Shown one piece after another: positions 34,310 to 42,601 of a stretch of DNA of 64,000 nucleotides. The position numbers were made by a program, and so were the translations under genes. Source of the stretch: DATLGB01 sp037724045 (GTDB taxonomy: Bacteria > Actinomycetota > Thermoleophilia > Solirubrobacterales > Solirubrobacteraceae); assembly GCA_037724045.1 (NCBI GenBank), contig JBBJOW010000009.1, positions 25,449-89,448 of the forward strand, written 5' to 3'. The notes below the pieces were generated by a model that was not told the DNA's origin, ran no database searches, and was given only the letters and a program-made list of their open reading frames with translations. Numbering within the stretch: the stretch's first letter is position 1; each line of letters opens with the position of its first letter.

Positions 34310-35116
34310 GTGCCCGAAATCTCTCAGCCTGAGTCAAAGCCACAGAAGGCCTCGAGCGCCTCGTCGGAGGAGCGCGCCGCGCGTGCCGCCGAGGACCGCC
34401 GGCTGCTCGAGCGCTACCACCGCCAGGGCGACAGCGATGCCCGCGAGCAGGTCGTCCAGCGCTTCCTGCCGCTCGCACGCCAGCTCGCGCGCCGCTACGC
34501 CGGCGCGGGCGAGCCCCTCGAGGACCTCGTCCAGGTCGCCTCGCTCGGCCTGGTCAAGGCGGTCGATCGCTTCGACCCCGCCCGCGCGGTCGCCTTCTCC
34601 TCCTTCGCCGTCCCGACCATCCTCGGCGAGCTCAAGCGCCATTTCCGCGACAAGGGCTGGTCGGTCCGGGTCCCGCGTGACCTGCAGGAGCTCGCCCTGC
34701 GCCTGGACCGCACGTCGGAGGAGCTCAGCCGCGAGCTGGGCCGCGCCCCCACCACCGGCGAGGTCGCCGGACGCCTGAGCGTCTCCGAGGAAGAGGTCTT
34801 GGAGGCCCGGGAAGCTGCGCATGCCTACCGCGCCGTCTCGCTCGACCGTCCGCGCACCGACGACGACGAGGGTGGCCCCGCCGTCTCGGACGCGATGGGC
34901 GGGGACGACCCCGGCTTCCGGCGTGCCGAGGACGCCGCCACGGTGGACCAGCTCCTGCGCGTCCTCGCGCCGCGCGAGCGCGAGGTCCTGCGCCTGCGCT
35001 TCTCCGAGGATCTCACCCAGCAGGAGATCGGCGATCGCATCGGTGTCTCGCAGATGCACGTCTCGCGCCTCATCCGCCAGGCCATCTCCCGGCTGGGCGA
35101 CGCCGCGGATCAGTAG
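34310..35116 (+). CDS. RNA polymerase sigma factor, SigB/SigF/SigG family
   Basis: A 268-residue group 3 sigma factor. Region 2 is GEPLEDLVQVASLGLVKAVD and FSSFAVPTILGELKRHFRDK. Region 3 has VPRDLQELALRL. Region 4 ends in LTQQEIGDRIGVSQMHVSRLIRQA. These factors direct stress or development regulons and are held by RsbW-type anti-sigma kinases, several of which are in this window. A phosphatase-like gene starts 7 bp later. GTG 34310 is preferred over ATG 34259, which would add 17 low-complexity residues and lies in a promoter-like box. Confidence 0.9.
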   Translation: MPEISQPESKPQKASSASSEERAARAAEDRRLLERYHRQGDSDAREQVVQRFLPLARQLARRYAGAGEPLEDLVQVASLGLVKAVDRFDPARAVAFSSFAVPTILGELKRHFRDKGWSVRVPRDLQELALRLDRTSEELSRELGRAPTTGEVAGRLSVSEEEVLEAREAAHAYRAVSLDRPRTDDDEGGPAVSDAMGGDDPGFRRAEDAATVDQLLRVLAPREREVLRLRFSEDLTQQEIGDRIGVSQMHVSRLIRQAISRLGDAADQ

Positions 35117-35123
35117 CCGCCCC

Positions 35124-35717
35124 TTGCCCCGGCTCTTCCTCGTCCGGCACGGCGAGTCCGCGTGGAACGCCGAGGGACGGCTGCAGGGCCAGGCGGACCC
35201 CGAGCTCTCGCCGCTCGGGCGCAAGCAGGCCGCCGCGGTCGCCGCCGTCGTCGCAAGGCTGCCCGTGACCCGCACGCTCACCTCCGACCTCGTGCGCGCC
35301 CGTGACACCGCCGCGCTCGGCGGCCACCCCGACGCGCCGGCGGACCCGCGCTGGCGCGAGCGCCACCTGGGCGAGTGGCAGACTCACCTCGAGCCCGAGG
35401 TGGCCACCCCCGCCGAGATGGACCGCTTCCGCGCCGGCGATCTGGTGCCGCCCGGGGGCGAGGCGTGGCCCGATTTCCAGGCCCGCGTCGCCGGCGCCGC
35501 CGAGGAGCTGGCCCGCACGGACGAGAACTGGCTGGTCTTCACCCACGGCGGCTGCGTGCGCGCGCTCGTGTCCCATGTGACCGGCGCCGACTGGCGCACC
35601 GTTGCCGGACCCGCCAACTCGAGCCTGAGCGTCGTCGCCCTCGGGAAGCGCCCGAGGCTGCTCGCCCTCAACTGGACCCCGACAGCGCCCGGGCTCGCGC
35701 TCCCCAGCGACCCGTGA
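35124..35717 (+). CDS. Histidine phosphatase (phosphoglycerate mutase-like)
   Basis: A 197-residue member of the histidine phosphatase superfamily. The catalytic LVRHGES is at residues 6-12, and the second His is in FTHGGCVRALV. TTG 35124 is the only start that leaves the short strand before the RHG motif; it is 7 bp after the sigma-factor stop. The substrate is unknown; relatives include cofactor-dependent mutases, alpha-ribazole phosphatase and acid phosphatases. recQ follows with a 4-bp overlap. Confidence 0.82.
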   Translation: MPRLFLVRHGESAWNAEGRLQGQADPELSPLGRKQAAAVAAVVARLPVTRTLTSDLVRARDTAALGGHPDAPADPRWRERHLGEWQTHLEPEVATPAEMDRFRAGDLVPPGGEAWPDFQARVAGAAEELARTDENWLVFTHGGCVRALVSHVTGADWRTVAGPANSSLSVVALGKRPRLLALNWTPTAPGLALPSDP

Positions 35718-37342
35718 CCGGCGAGCTGCGCGCTCGCCTGACGGCCCTGGCGGGCGAGAAGATGGACCTGGCGCAGCTGCGGCCGGGCCAGCTCGAGACG
35801 GCGGCAGAGGTGGTGCAGGGCCGCGACGCGCTCGCGATCATGGCCACCGGCTACGGCAAGTCGGCCATCTACCAGCTGGCCGGACTGGCCATCGCCGGCC
35901 CGACGGTGGTCATCTCGCCGCTGATCGCCCTGCAGCGCGACCAGGTCGCGCACCTGCAGGCGGACGCCGACTACGGCGGGGCCGCGGCCATCTCCTCGGT
36001 CGTCTCCGCAGAGGACAAGAAGGCCGCCTTCAAGCGCGCGGGCGCCGACCGGCTCGAGTTCCTCTTCATGGCGCCTGAGCAGCTCGCCAACCCGGAGGTC
36101 CTCGCCAAGGTCAAGGCCGCCAAGCCGTCCCTGATGGTGGTCGACGAGGCGCACTGCATCAGTGAGTGGGGCCACGACTTCCGCCCGGAGTACCTGCGCC
36201 TGGGAATGGTCGCCGAGCAGATCGGGCGCCCGCCGGTTCTCGCCCTGACCGCCACCGCGTCGCCGCCCGTGCGCGAAGAGATCGTGGAGCGGCTGCGACT
36301 GCGCGACCCCTACGTCTCCGTGCACGGGTTCGACCGCCCCAACCTGCACTTCGCGGTCGAGCGTTTCCACGACGAGCGCGCCAAGGAGCGCGCGCTCGCC
36401 GAGCACGTCGCCGCGTACGACAAGCCGGGCATCGTCTATACGGCGACCCGCAAGGACGCCGAGCGGCTCGCGGACGACCTCGCCGCGGCCGGAATCCGCA
36501 GCGCCGCGTACCACGGCGGCATGTCGGCCACGCTGCGCGACGACGTCCAGACCGCCTTCATGGGCGACGAGATGGACGTGATCGTCGCCACGACGGCGTT
36601 CGGCATGGGCGTGGACAAGCCCAACGTGCGCTTCGTCGTGCACCACGCCATCGCTGACGCGGTCGATTCCTACTGGCAGGAGGTCGGGCGTGCCGGGCGC
36701 GACGGGGCGCCCGCCGCCGCGCTGCTGCTCTACCGCGCGGAGGACCTCGGCCTGCGGCGCTTCTTCGCCGGCTCGGGCCAGGTCAACGCGCCCGAGATCC
36801 GCGCGGTCGCGGAGGCCGTCGCGGACGCCGACGGCGCCGCCGAGCCGACGGAGGTGCAGGAAGAGACCGACCTGTCCGCGTCGAAGCTCATGACCGCAGT
36901 GGCGCGCCTGGAGGACGTCGGCGCCGTCGAGGTCCAGCCCGACGGGACGATCGAGGCGACCGACGGGCTCGACGGGGAGGCGGTGATCGCCGCGGCACAG
37001 GCACAGGCCGACCGCGAGTCCTTCGACCGCTCCCGCGTCGACATGATGCGCGCCTACGCCGAGCTCCAGCACGCGTGCCGGCGCGAGTTCCTGCTGTCGT
37101 ACTTCGGGGAGGCCACCGACGGCCCGTGCGGCAACTGCGACCTGTGCGACAGCGGCGAGGCGGTCGGGAGCTCGTCAGGCGCGCCGTTCGCCGTCGGCGC
37201 GCGCGTCATGCACCCGGCGTGGGGTGAGGGGACGGTCCAGCGCTACGAGGACGAGAAGGTCATCCTGCTCTTCGACGCGGTCGGCTACAAGTCGCTCTCG
37301 CTCGACGCGGTGCTCGAGAACGGCCTGCTCGCGAAGGCGTGA
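35714..37342 (+). CDS. recQ: RecQ family ATP-dependent DNA helicase
   Basis: A 542-residue superfamily 2 helicase that unwinds 3-prime-tailed and branched DNA. Motif I is ATGYGKSAIYQL (near residue 42), motif II is VVDEAHCISEWGHDF, and motif VI is EVGRAGRDG. The zinc site is formed by C in HACRREFLLSYFGE and CGNCDLC. After it is a short domain with HPAWGEGTVQRYEDEKVILLFD instead of a clear HRDC domain. GTG 35714 overlaps the previous stop. Confidence 0.92.
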   Translation: MTGELRARLTALAGEKMDLAQLRPGQLETAAEVVQGRDALAIMATGYGKSAIYQLAGLAIAGPTVVISPLIALQRDQVAHLQADADYGGAAAISSVVSAEDKKAAFKRAGADRLEFLFMAPEQLANPEVLAKVKAAKPSLMVVDEAHCISEWGHDFRPEYLRLGMVAEQIGRPPVLALTATASPPVREEIVERLRLRDPYVSVHGFDRPNLHFAVERFHDERAKERALAEHVAAYDKPGIVYTATRKDAERLADDLAAAGIRSAAYHGGMSATLRDDVQTAFMGDEMDVIVATTAFGMGVDKPNVRFVVHHAIADAVDSYWQEVGRAGRDGAPAAALLLYRAEDLGLRRFFAGSGQVNAPEIRAVAEAVADADGAAEPTEVQEETDLSASKLMTAVARLEDVGAVEVQPDGTIEATDGLDGEAVIAAAQAQADRESFDRSRVDMMRAYAELQHACRREFLLSYFGEATDGPCGNCDLCDSGEAVGSSSGAPFAVGARVMHPAWGEGTVQRYEDEKVILLFDAVGYKSLSLDAVLENGLLAKA

Positions 37343-37366
37343 GGCGGGATGCCGGCGCGTGGATGG

Positions 37367-38134
37367 TCAGGAGGCGACGGCGAGGCCGTCGAGCACCGGC
37401 GGCTGGTCGCCCAGCAGCCAGGTGCCGTCGTCCTGGCGGATGACCAGCCCGCGCAGCGAGAGCTGCCCGAGCGCCGTGGTCACGGACGGCCGGCGCGCGC
37501 CGACGATCCAGCCCAGCAGCTCGTGGGAGAGAAAGCTCGGGAGCACGCGGCCCTCGGGGCCCACGGTGCCCCAGCGCTCCGACAGATGCCACATGGCGAT
37601 CAGCAGGCGCGTGTCCACGCGCGGCAGCTGGGCCACGGCGAGCATGCGCGCCAGCAGCCGCGACCGGTCCAGCGCGCGGGAGATGAGCTCGCCGGTCATC
37701 TCCGGGAAGCGGGCCGAGCGGGCCACGAAGCGCACGTCGAGGTGCGCGAGCGACAGCGGTTCGATCACCCGGAAGGCGACGGAGAAGGGCGCGAGCAGGT
37801 CGCTGAAGCCGTCCTGGCTGGGTCGCAGCAGGTCGCCGGGGCCGAGCAGCTCCGCGCACGAGCGGTGGCTGAGCGACAGCCGCCGCACCAGTACGCCCTC
37901 GAGGATCAGCAGGCCGATGCCGCCCATGGCGTCGGGTCCATTCTCGCCGTCGGGCAGCCAGGCGCCACGCGGCACGCTCTCGGTGCGCGCGACCAGAGCC
38001 TGGCGCGCCTGCTCGAAGCGCTCCGGCGGAAGGCTCGTGCCCAGGTCGGGGTCCGCGTCGAGAACGCGCACGCCCTGTGCGACGGGCTGGCTGAGGTGCG
38101 GAAACGCCATCTCGCTGGGAAGGGAACTCCCCAT
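37367..38134 (-). CDS. Crp/Fnr family transcription regulator
   Basis: A 255-residue protein with an N-terminal cyclic-nucleotide-binding-like domain (GPDAMGGIGLLILEGVLVRRL and ELLGPGDLLRP) and a C-terminal winged helix (LPSFLSHELLGWIVGARRPSVTTALGQLSLRGLVI). No conserved cAMP-binding RxS motif or Fe-S cysteines are visible, so the signal is unknown. ATG 38134 is used; ATG 38110 is an alternative. The frame further upstream belongs to hairpin element C, which lies 26 bp before the start, in the promoter region. Confidence 0.82.
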   Translation of the reverse strand: MGSSLPSEMAFPHLSQPVAQGVRVLDADPDLGTSLPPERFEQARQALVARTESVPRGAWLPDGENGPDAMGGIGLLILEGVLVRRLSLSHRSCAELLGPGDLLRPSQDGFSDLLAPFSVAFRVIEPLSLAHLDVRFVARSARFPEMTGELISRALDRSRLLARMLAVAQLPRVDTRLLIAMWHLSERWGTVGPEGRVLPSFLSHELLGWIVGARRPSVTTALGQLSLRGLVIRQDDGTWLLGDQPPVLDGLAVAS

Positions 38135-38160
38135 CCGCGCCCATCCGGCAAACCCGGGTC

Positions 38161-38324
38161 TAGGAGCCCGTTGAAAAGTCCGGTCGTCCGGATGACGACG
38201 CTGACGCATCGCCGGTCCACCACCCGCATTCGGAAATACCACCGGTATTCCCTTCGGATCCGGTCGGCGGCCGCTCGGTCAGCGCCGCCACCGGCCGGGC
38301 CGTCCAATTTTCAACAAGCTCCTA
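38161..38324. mobile_element. MITE-like hairpin element C (164 bp)
   Basis: Terminal inverted repeats TAGGAGCCCGTTGAAAAGT and TAGGAGCTTGTTGAAAATT (16 of 19 identical) differ completely from those of A and B. The interior shares 25 bp (38245-38269) with B exactly, and a longer region with A in reverse. A small hairpin AATACC-ACC-GGTATT precedes that block. CTAG flanks both ends. The right end supplies the TAG stop of the phosphatidyltransferase fusion gene. Confidence 0.85.
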
Positions 38325-39947
38325 GGGAGTGCGGACGGCTGCGCCCGCCTTGAGGCAGGCGCGCACGCACGCCAGACCCGAGAGGACGGTGAGCGCGACG
38401 GTCGCGCCCACGAGCACGTCGACCCAGGCCGCGAACGGGTCGGCGACCGTCATCAGGACGAGCACCATGGCGACCTGGAGGAACATCTTCGCCTTGCCCG
38501 AGGCGCTGGAGGACAGGACGTGGCCGCGGCGTGCGGCGTGGGCGCGCAGCGCGGTCACCAGCAGCTCGCGCGCGGCGATCACGACGACGACGAGGATGGC
38601 GAGGCGGTCGACGAGGACCAGGCTCACGAGCGCCGCGATGATCAGGGCCTTGTCGGCGACCGGGTCGAGCAGCTTGCCAAGGGGGGTGACGAGGTCGCGC
38701 GTCCGGGCCAGATGCCCGTCGAGGATGTCGGTGAGGGCGATGACGGTGAACAACGTCGCCGCGAGCACCGACCCGTCGGGATGGGCGATCACGATCGCGG
38801 CCATCACGGGCGCGAGCGCGATGCGCCCGGCCGAGAGCACGTTGGGCACGTTGAGCCGGCCGCCGAAGGCCGAGGCCGACAGCGATAGGCGCCCGCGCTC
38901 GGCGTGGACGCCGTCGCCCTTGGCCACCGGGCGCAGCGAGCTGCCCGTGGCTGCCGCGCCGATGCCGACCGCCAGCAGCGCGATGACGGCGCCGGCCACG
39001 TCGTCGATGACGTAGTGCCAGCCGAGGTAGATCGTCGCGACCACGATCATCGCGAAGTAGGTCCACAGCCCGTAGAGCAGCCAGCGGTTCGCGCGCAGCA
39101 GCTGGGCGATCACGGCGGCCGTCAACACGACGGAAACATGCAGCGAGGCGAAGGCCGCGATGCTCTGTAGGACATCCTTGGCCGGACCAGGCGCGGATCC
39201 GTACAAGACGTTGAGACGCTCCGCCCAGAGCGAGTGCTGCAACGACGACGACGCCGAGGGGGCGAGGTCGGCGAACAGCTCCGGGGCCACGAAGGCCGGC
39301 CCCATCGACGGGATCAGGTAGTAGCTGACGGCGCCCAGGACCCAGTTCAGGCACAGTGCCATCGCGTACCAGAGGCCGTTGCGGATGTCGCCGACCCAGA
39401 CCAGCGCGGCGGCCAGCGAGATCGGCACGAACGCCAGGTAGGCGACGTAGGCGACGGACAGGATCGAGTTGGCGACGCCGGTCCCGAGCAGGCCATGCAG
39501 CAGCGTGGCCGGATCGTGGCCGAGGAAGAGCACGCGGTCGAGCTCGAGCAGGCCCGTGTCGTTGATTCCCGGTCGCAGGAAGGGCAGGAAGCCCTTGAAG
39601 TTCCGATACGCGACGTAGGTGATGTAGAAGGAGAACAGCCCCACGAGCACGAGGCCGACGCGGCGACCCGTCCACCGCTCGCGCGTGACCTCGGCCATCC
39701 GTGCCGGCATCCGCAGCGGGTTGCCGTTCGCCCGCCATACCGCGCGCGGCAGCACGTCGAGCCCGATGAACACGGCGAGGATGGCGCTCAGGCGAACCAG
39801 CGGGGGACCTCCGACCCCGTCGGGGTCGACGATCGCGAGCCCCTCCGCGTTGGCAGTGAGGAACATCGCGATGAGACAGGCGGCGGCCAGGGCCGCCGGC
39901 ATCGCGTAGGGCCGTCGCTGGCCGAAATCGAGCACGCGGGCGGTCAC
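38322..39947 (-). CDS. PAP2-like phosphatase fused to CDP-alcohol phosphatidyltransferase
   Basis: A 541-residue polytopic membrane protein. Residues of about 1-310 are a PAP2/Ipt-like domain with membrane segments and the catalytic motifs SLHVS and GWHYVIDDVAG. Residues of about 360-540 are a PgsA-like CDP-alcohol phosphatidyltransferase with the full motif DGHLARTRDLVTPLGKLLDP (the spaced Asp, Gly, Ala-Arg, Gly and Asp residues are present). One chain could make phosphatidylglycerol-type phosphate lipid and also remove a phosphate or transfer a head group. The stop codon is the end of hairpin element C. A related lipid kinase is divergent upstream. Confidence 0.88.
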   Translation of the reverse strand: MTARVLDFGQRRPYAMPAALAAACLIAMFLTANAEGLAIVDPDGVGGPPLVRLSAILAVFIGLDVLPRAVWRANGNPLRMPARMAEVTRERWTGRRVGLVLVGLFSFYITYVAYRNFKGFLPFLRPGINDTGLLELDRVLFLGHDPATLLHGLLGTGVANSILSVAYVAYLAFVPISLAAALVWVGDIRNGLWYAMALCLNWVLGAVSYYLIPSMGPAFVAPELFADLAPSASSSLQHSLWAERLNVLYGSAPGPAKDVLQSIAAFASLHVSVVLTAAVIAQLLRANRWLLYGLWTYFAMIVVATIYLGWHYVIDDVAGAVIALLAVGIGAAATGSSLRPVAKGDGVHAERGRLSLSASAFGGRLNVPNVLSAGRIALAPVMAAIVIAHPDGSVLAATLFTVIALTDILDGHLARTRDLVTPLGKLLDPVADKALIIAALVSLVLVDRLAILVVVVIAARELLVTALRAHAARRGHVLSSSASGKAKMFLQVAMVLVLMTVADPFAAWVDVLVGATVALTVLSGLACVRACLKAGAAVRTP

Positions 39948-40030
39948 GCGGGCGACCTGTTCACCCTGTTCAAATGCGTGCTGAGCATCGGCGAAGGGTA
40001 GCCGACGCCCCCGTGGGAACCCCTGTAACC

Positions 40031-40996
40031 ATGGACGTTCTGGCCATCGTCAATCCCTCCGCCTCGCGGGTCGACGACCGCGCGCAGGCCGCCGTGGTGG
40101 CCGCCCTGAGGGGAGCCTGCGCGCTCGGGGTCGCGCGCACCGACCACCCGTTCCATGCCGCCGAACTGGCCAAGGACGCGGCGGCGCGGGGCACACGCCT
40201 CGTCGTCGCCCTCGGCGGCGACGGCACCGCCAACGAGGTGGCCAACGGACTGGCGGGCACCGACACCGCGCTGTGGTGCCTGCCCGGCGGCTCCACGAAC
40301 GTCTTCGCGCGCACGCAGGGCGTGCCGGCGCGCCTGCGGCCGGCGATCGAGCAGCTCGCCGCGCACGTCGGCCGGCCCGCCCTGCGGCGGCTGACCACGG
40401 GGACGGTCGACGGCCGCCATTTCCTGTTCATGTCGGGCATCGGCGTGACCGCGGAGATGATGCGACGCGTGGCCCAGCGCCCGGAGCTGCGCGCCCGCCT
40501 GCGCGCGGGCTACGTGGCCGTCGGCGCGATCGTCGCCCTCACCGAGGCGGGCCGTGGGCGGCTGCCGCGCCTGACCATCGAGGCCGGCGGCGTGCGCGCC
40601 GAGGCGGCCACGGTGATCATTCAACGCTCGGACCCGCTGACCTACTTCGGGCCCCGGCCGGTGAGCGTGTGCCCGCCGGCGGGCCTCGCCGACGGGACGT
40701 TGTCGGTCGCCTTCGCCGATCGGGCCCGACCGCGCGACGTGGCCGCCATCTTCTGGCACCTGCTCGCCGGCAACACCGCGCGCGTGACCGGGCACCCCCG
40801 CGTGACCGCCCTCGCCGACCTCGGCGAGCTGCGGGTCTCGGCGCCGGACGGTCTCTCGTTCGGCATCGAGGTGGACGGCACGTACGTCGGCGACGCGACG
40901 GCGGTCGCCTACGGCGTCGCCCAGGACGCGTTGCTCGTCGCCGGACCTGGTGGGCTTGAATCCGGAGCGGCAGTCTCGGGTACCCCGGAGAGATGA
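40031..40996 (+). CDS. Diacylglycerol/lipid kinase family protein
   Basis: A 321-residue protein of the DagK/YegS family. The nucleotide motif is ALGGDGTANEVANGL near residue 60, followed by PGGSTNVFART. The C-terminal beta-rich half has DGLSFGIEVDGTYVGD. It is expected to phosphorylate a lipid such as diacylglycerol on the inner membrane face and lies divergent from the phospholipid fusion gene. It overlaps the sigma-factor gene by ATGA, which links lipid metabolism with sigma-factor expression. Confidence 0.82.
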   Translation: MDVLAIVNPSASRVDDRAQAAVVAALRGACALGVARTDHPFHAAELAKDAAARGTRLVVALGGDGTANEVANGLAGTDTALWCLPGGSTNVFARTQGVPARLRPAIEQLAAHVGRPALRRLTTGTVDGRHFLFMSGIGVTAEMMRRVAQRPELRARLRAGYVAVGAIVALTEAGRGRLPRLTIEAGGVRAEAATVIIQRSDPLTYFGPRPVSVCPPAGLADGTLSVAFADRARPRDVAAIFWHLLAGNTARVTGHPRVTALADLGELRVSAPDGLSFGIEVDGTYVGDATAVAYGVAQDALLVAGPGGLESGAAVSGTPER

Positions 40997-42060
40997 CCGT
41001 TTCCGTTAGCGATCTCGACGTCCTCCTCGCCCGCGGGAATGATCAGGGCGCCATCGCGGAATCCGAGGTCGCCGCCTTCGCCGAGCAGCTCGCGCTCGAG
41101 GAGGACGAGGTCAACGAGCTGCACGCGACGATCGAGGCGCGCGGCCTGGAGATCACCGACGACTGCGCCCGCACCCTCCCCGAGGGTCAGGTGCAGAAGA
41201 CGACCTACACCAACCTCGAGCTCGCCGTCTTCACCACGGACGCGCTGCAGCAGTTCCTCAACGAGGCCGGCCGTCACCGGCTGCTGCTCCCGGTCGAGGA
41301 GCTCCAGCTCTCCGCGCGCATCGAGAAGGGCGACCTCGCCGCCAAGGAGAAGCTGACCACGCACAACCTGCGCCTGGTCGTCTCCATCGCCCGCAAGTAC
41401 CAGGGGCTCTCGGAGCTGTGCCTGCTCGACCTGATCCAGGAGGGCATGCTCGGGCTCATCCGCGCAGTCGAGAAGTTCGACCACCGCAAGGGCTTCCGCT
41501 TCTCCACTTACGCGACGCTGTGGGTCCGCCAGGCGATCCAGCGCGGCATCGCCGACAAGGGCCGGACCATCCGCCTGCCCGTGCACGTCGCCCAGCGCGA
41601 GCGCAAGATCGCCATGACGGAGCGGCAGCTGTCGGTCTCGCTCGGCCGCGAGCCGACGCCCGAGGAGATCGCCAAGGCCGCCGAGCTCCCGCTCGAGCAG
41701 GTCGTGGAGATGCTCGACGTGTCGCGCACCGTGACGAGCCTCGACAAGCCGGTCGGCGACGGCGCCGATACGAGCCTGGGCACGTTGATGGAGTCCGGCG
41801 AGACGAGCACCGAGGACGAGGTCGAGGTCTCGTTGTCGCGTCAGGCCGTGCGCGCCGCCGTGGAAGAGCTCCCCGACCGCGAGCGCATGATCATCAAGCT
41901 GCGCTTCGGCCTGGACTCCGAGGAGCGCGACCCGCTCCCGCTGTCGCAGCTGCAGCGCGAGCTGGGAATGGGGCGCGAGGAGCTGCGCGCACTCGAGCGC
42001 CGCGCTCTCCAGCACCTCTCCCTGCGCCGCGAGCTCGCGGCACTCACCGAAGCCGCCTAG
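40993..42060 (+). CDS. Sigma-70 family factor, primary/group 2-like
   Basis: A 355-residue sigma factor. The N-terminal 70 residues are an acidic region 1.1-like segment. Region 2 has DLIQEGMLGLIRAVEKFDHR and FRFSTYATLWVRQAIQRGI, which is the primary-sigma form. Region 3 has RLPVHVAQRERKI. Region 4 (LPDRERMIIKLRFGLD and LSQLQRELGMGREELRALER) is less canonical than in true RpoD, so this may be a group 2 or divergent factor and not the main one. Its TAG stop is the first triplet of hairpin element D. Confidence 0.85.
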   Translation: MTVSVSDLDVLLARGNDQGAIAESEVAAFAEQLALEEDEVNELHATIEARGLEITDDCARTLPEGQVQKTTYTNLELAVFTTDALQQFLNEAGRHRLLLPVEELQLSARIEKGDLAAKEKLTTHNLRLVVSIARKYQGLSELCLLDLIQEGMLGLIRAVEKFDHRKGFRFSTYATLWVRQAIQRGIADKGRTIRLPVHVAQRERKIAMTERQLSVSLGREPTPEEIAKAAELPLEQVVEMLDVSRTVTSLDKPVGDGADTSLGTLMESGETSTEDEVEVSLSRQAVRAAVEELPDRERMIIKLRFGLDSEERDPLPLSQLQRELGMGREELRALERRALQHLSLRRELAALTEAA

Positions 42061-42137
42061 TGTCCCGAGTCAGTATTTCGTTGACACGCGGCCCGGCATC
42101 CCTCTCGGTGTCAACGAACTAACGACTCGGGACACTA
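42058..42137. mobile_element. Short hairpin element D (80 bp)
   Basis: The ends are TAGTGTCCCGAGTC and its exact complement, and both arms continue to CGTTGACAC after a variable 7-bp step, giving about 30 bp per arm. The loop is only about 18 bp. CTAG flanks both ends. TAG on the left is the stop of the sigma-factor gene, and TAG on the opposite strand ends a proline-rich frame. It could act as a strong bidirectional terminator. Confidence 0.85.
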
Positions 42138-42275
42138 GATCGGCCTGGGGTTGGGGTCCGGCGGACCGGGCGGGGCCGGCGGCATCGGATCGGGGCCGGG
42201 GACCGGGGGCATCGGATCGGGGCCGGGGACCGGGGGCATCGGATCGGGGCCGGGCGCAGGCACAGCCGAAGGCAT
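42135..42275 (-). CDS. Small proline-rich repeat peptide
   Basis: A 46-residue frame with three copies of a 9-residue unit, PGPDPMPPV, starting MPSAVPAPGP. The stop is the TAG at the end of hairpin element D. No ribosome-binding site is evident and base composition alone could create it. It resembles in composition the proline-rich frame at 58974-59150. Expression is uncertain. Confidence 0.35.
   Translation of the reverse strand: MPSAVPAPGPDPMPPVPGPDPMPPVPGPDPMPPAPPGPPDPNPRPI
42181..42256. repeat. 27-bp tandem repeat, about 2.8 copies
   Basis: Copies begin at 42181, 42208 and 42235 and are identical over the first two units; the third is cut after about 20 bp. A period of 27 is a multiple of three, so the proline-rich frame is kept. 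Confidence 0.9.
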
Positions 42276-42307
42276 AGCCGATGGCGAGCCCGCAGGGCGA
42301 GACCGTG

Positions 42308-42559
42308 TCACGCGAAGTCCTTCTGGTCGGAGGCGCGCTTGCCGACCGCGCCCGAGCCCATGAGCGCGACGGCGCCGATCGCCGGGGCGAGCGAGAGCCC
42401 GATGCAGAAGAGCCCGCCGACGGTGCTGGCGTCGGTGATCAGCAGGACGGCGCCGACGACCGCGAGGACCGCGGCGACGCCGAGCAGCCGCACCCCGTTG
42501 GCGGTCAGCCTGCGGGCGGTCGTGGCGAGCTTCGCGTCCGTGTCCGGTTGGATGGCCAT
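42308..42559 (-). CDS. Small membrane protein, unknown function
   Basis: An 83-residue protein with two hydrophobic segments (VRLLGVAAVLAVVGAVLLI and GGLFCIGLSLAPAIGAVALM) and a charged end, GKRASDQKDFA. It is divergent from transaldolase. It has no recognisable domain. ATG 42559 fits the predicted topology. Confidence 0.6.
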   Translation of the reverse strand: MAIQPDTDAKLATTARRLTANGVRLLGVAAVLAVVGAVLLITDASTVGGLFCIGLSLAPAIGAVALMGSGAVGKRASDQKDFA

Positions 42560-42589
42560 GAGATGGGGCTTCCCGCCTCGCCCCGTGGG

Positions 42590-42595
42590 TAGTCT
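42590..42595 (+). promoter_or_regulatory. Candidate -10 hexamer of tal
   Basis: TAGTCT ends 6 bp before the ATG of tal, so the message is probably leaderless. Confidence 0.45.
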
Positions 42596-42601
42596 CCGAA
42601 C

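Noticed and set aside
42181..42256. CRISPR-like array
   Set aside because: The 27-bp units are directly adjacent without spacers, so it is a simple tandem repeat.
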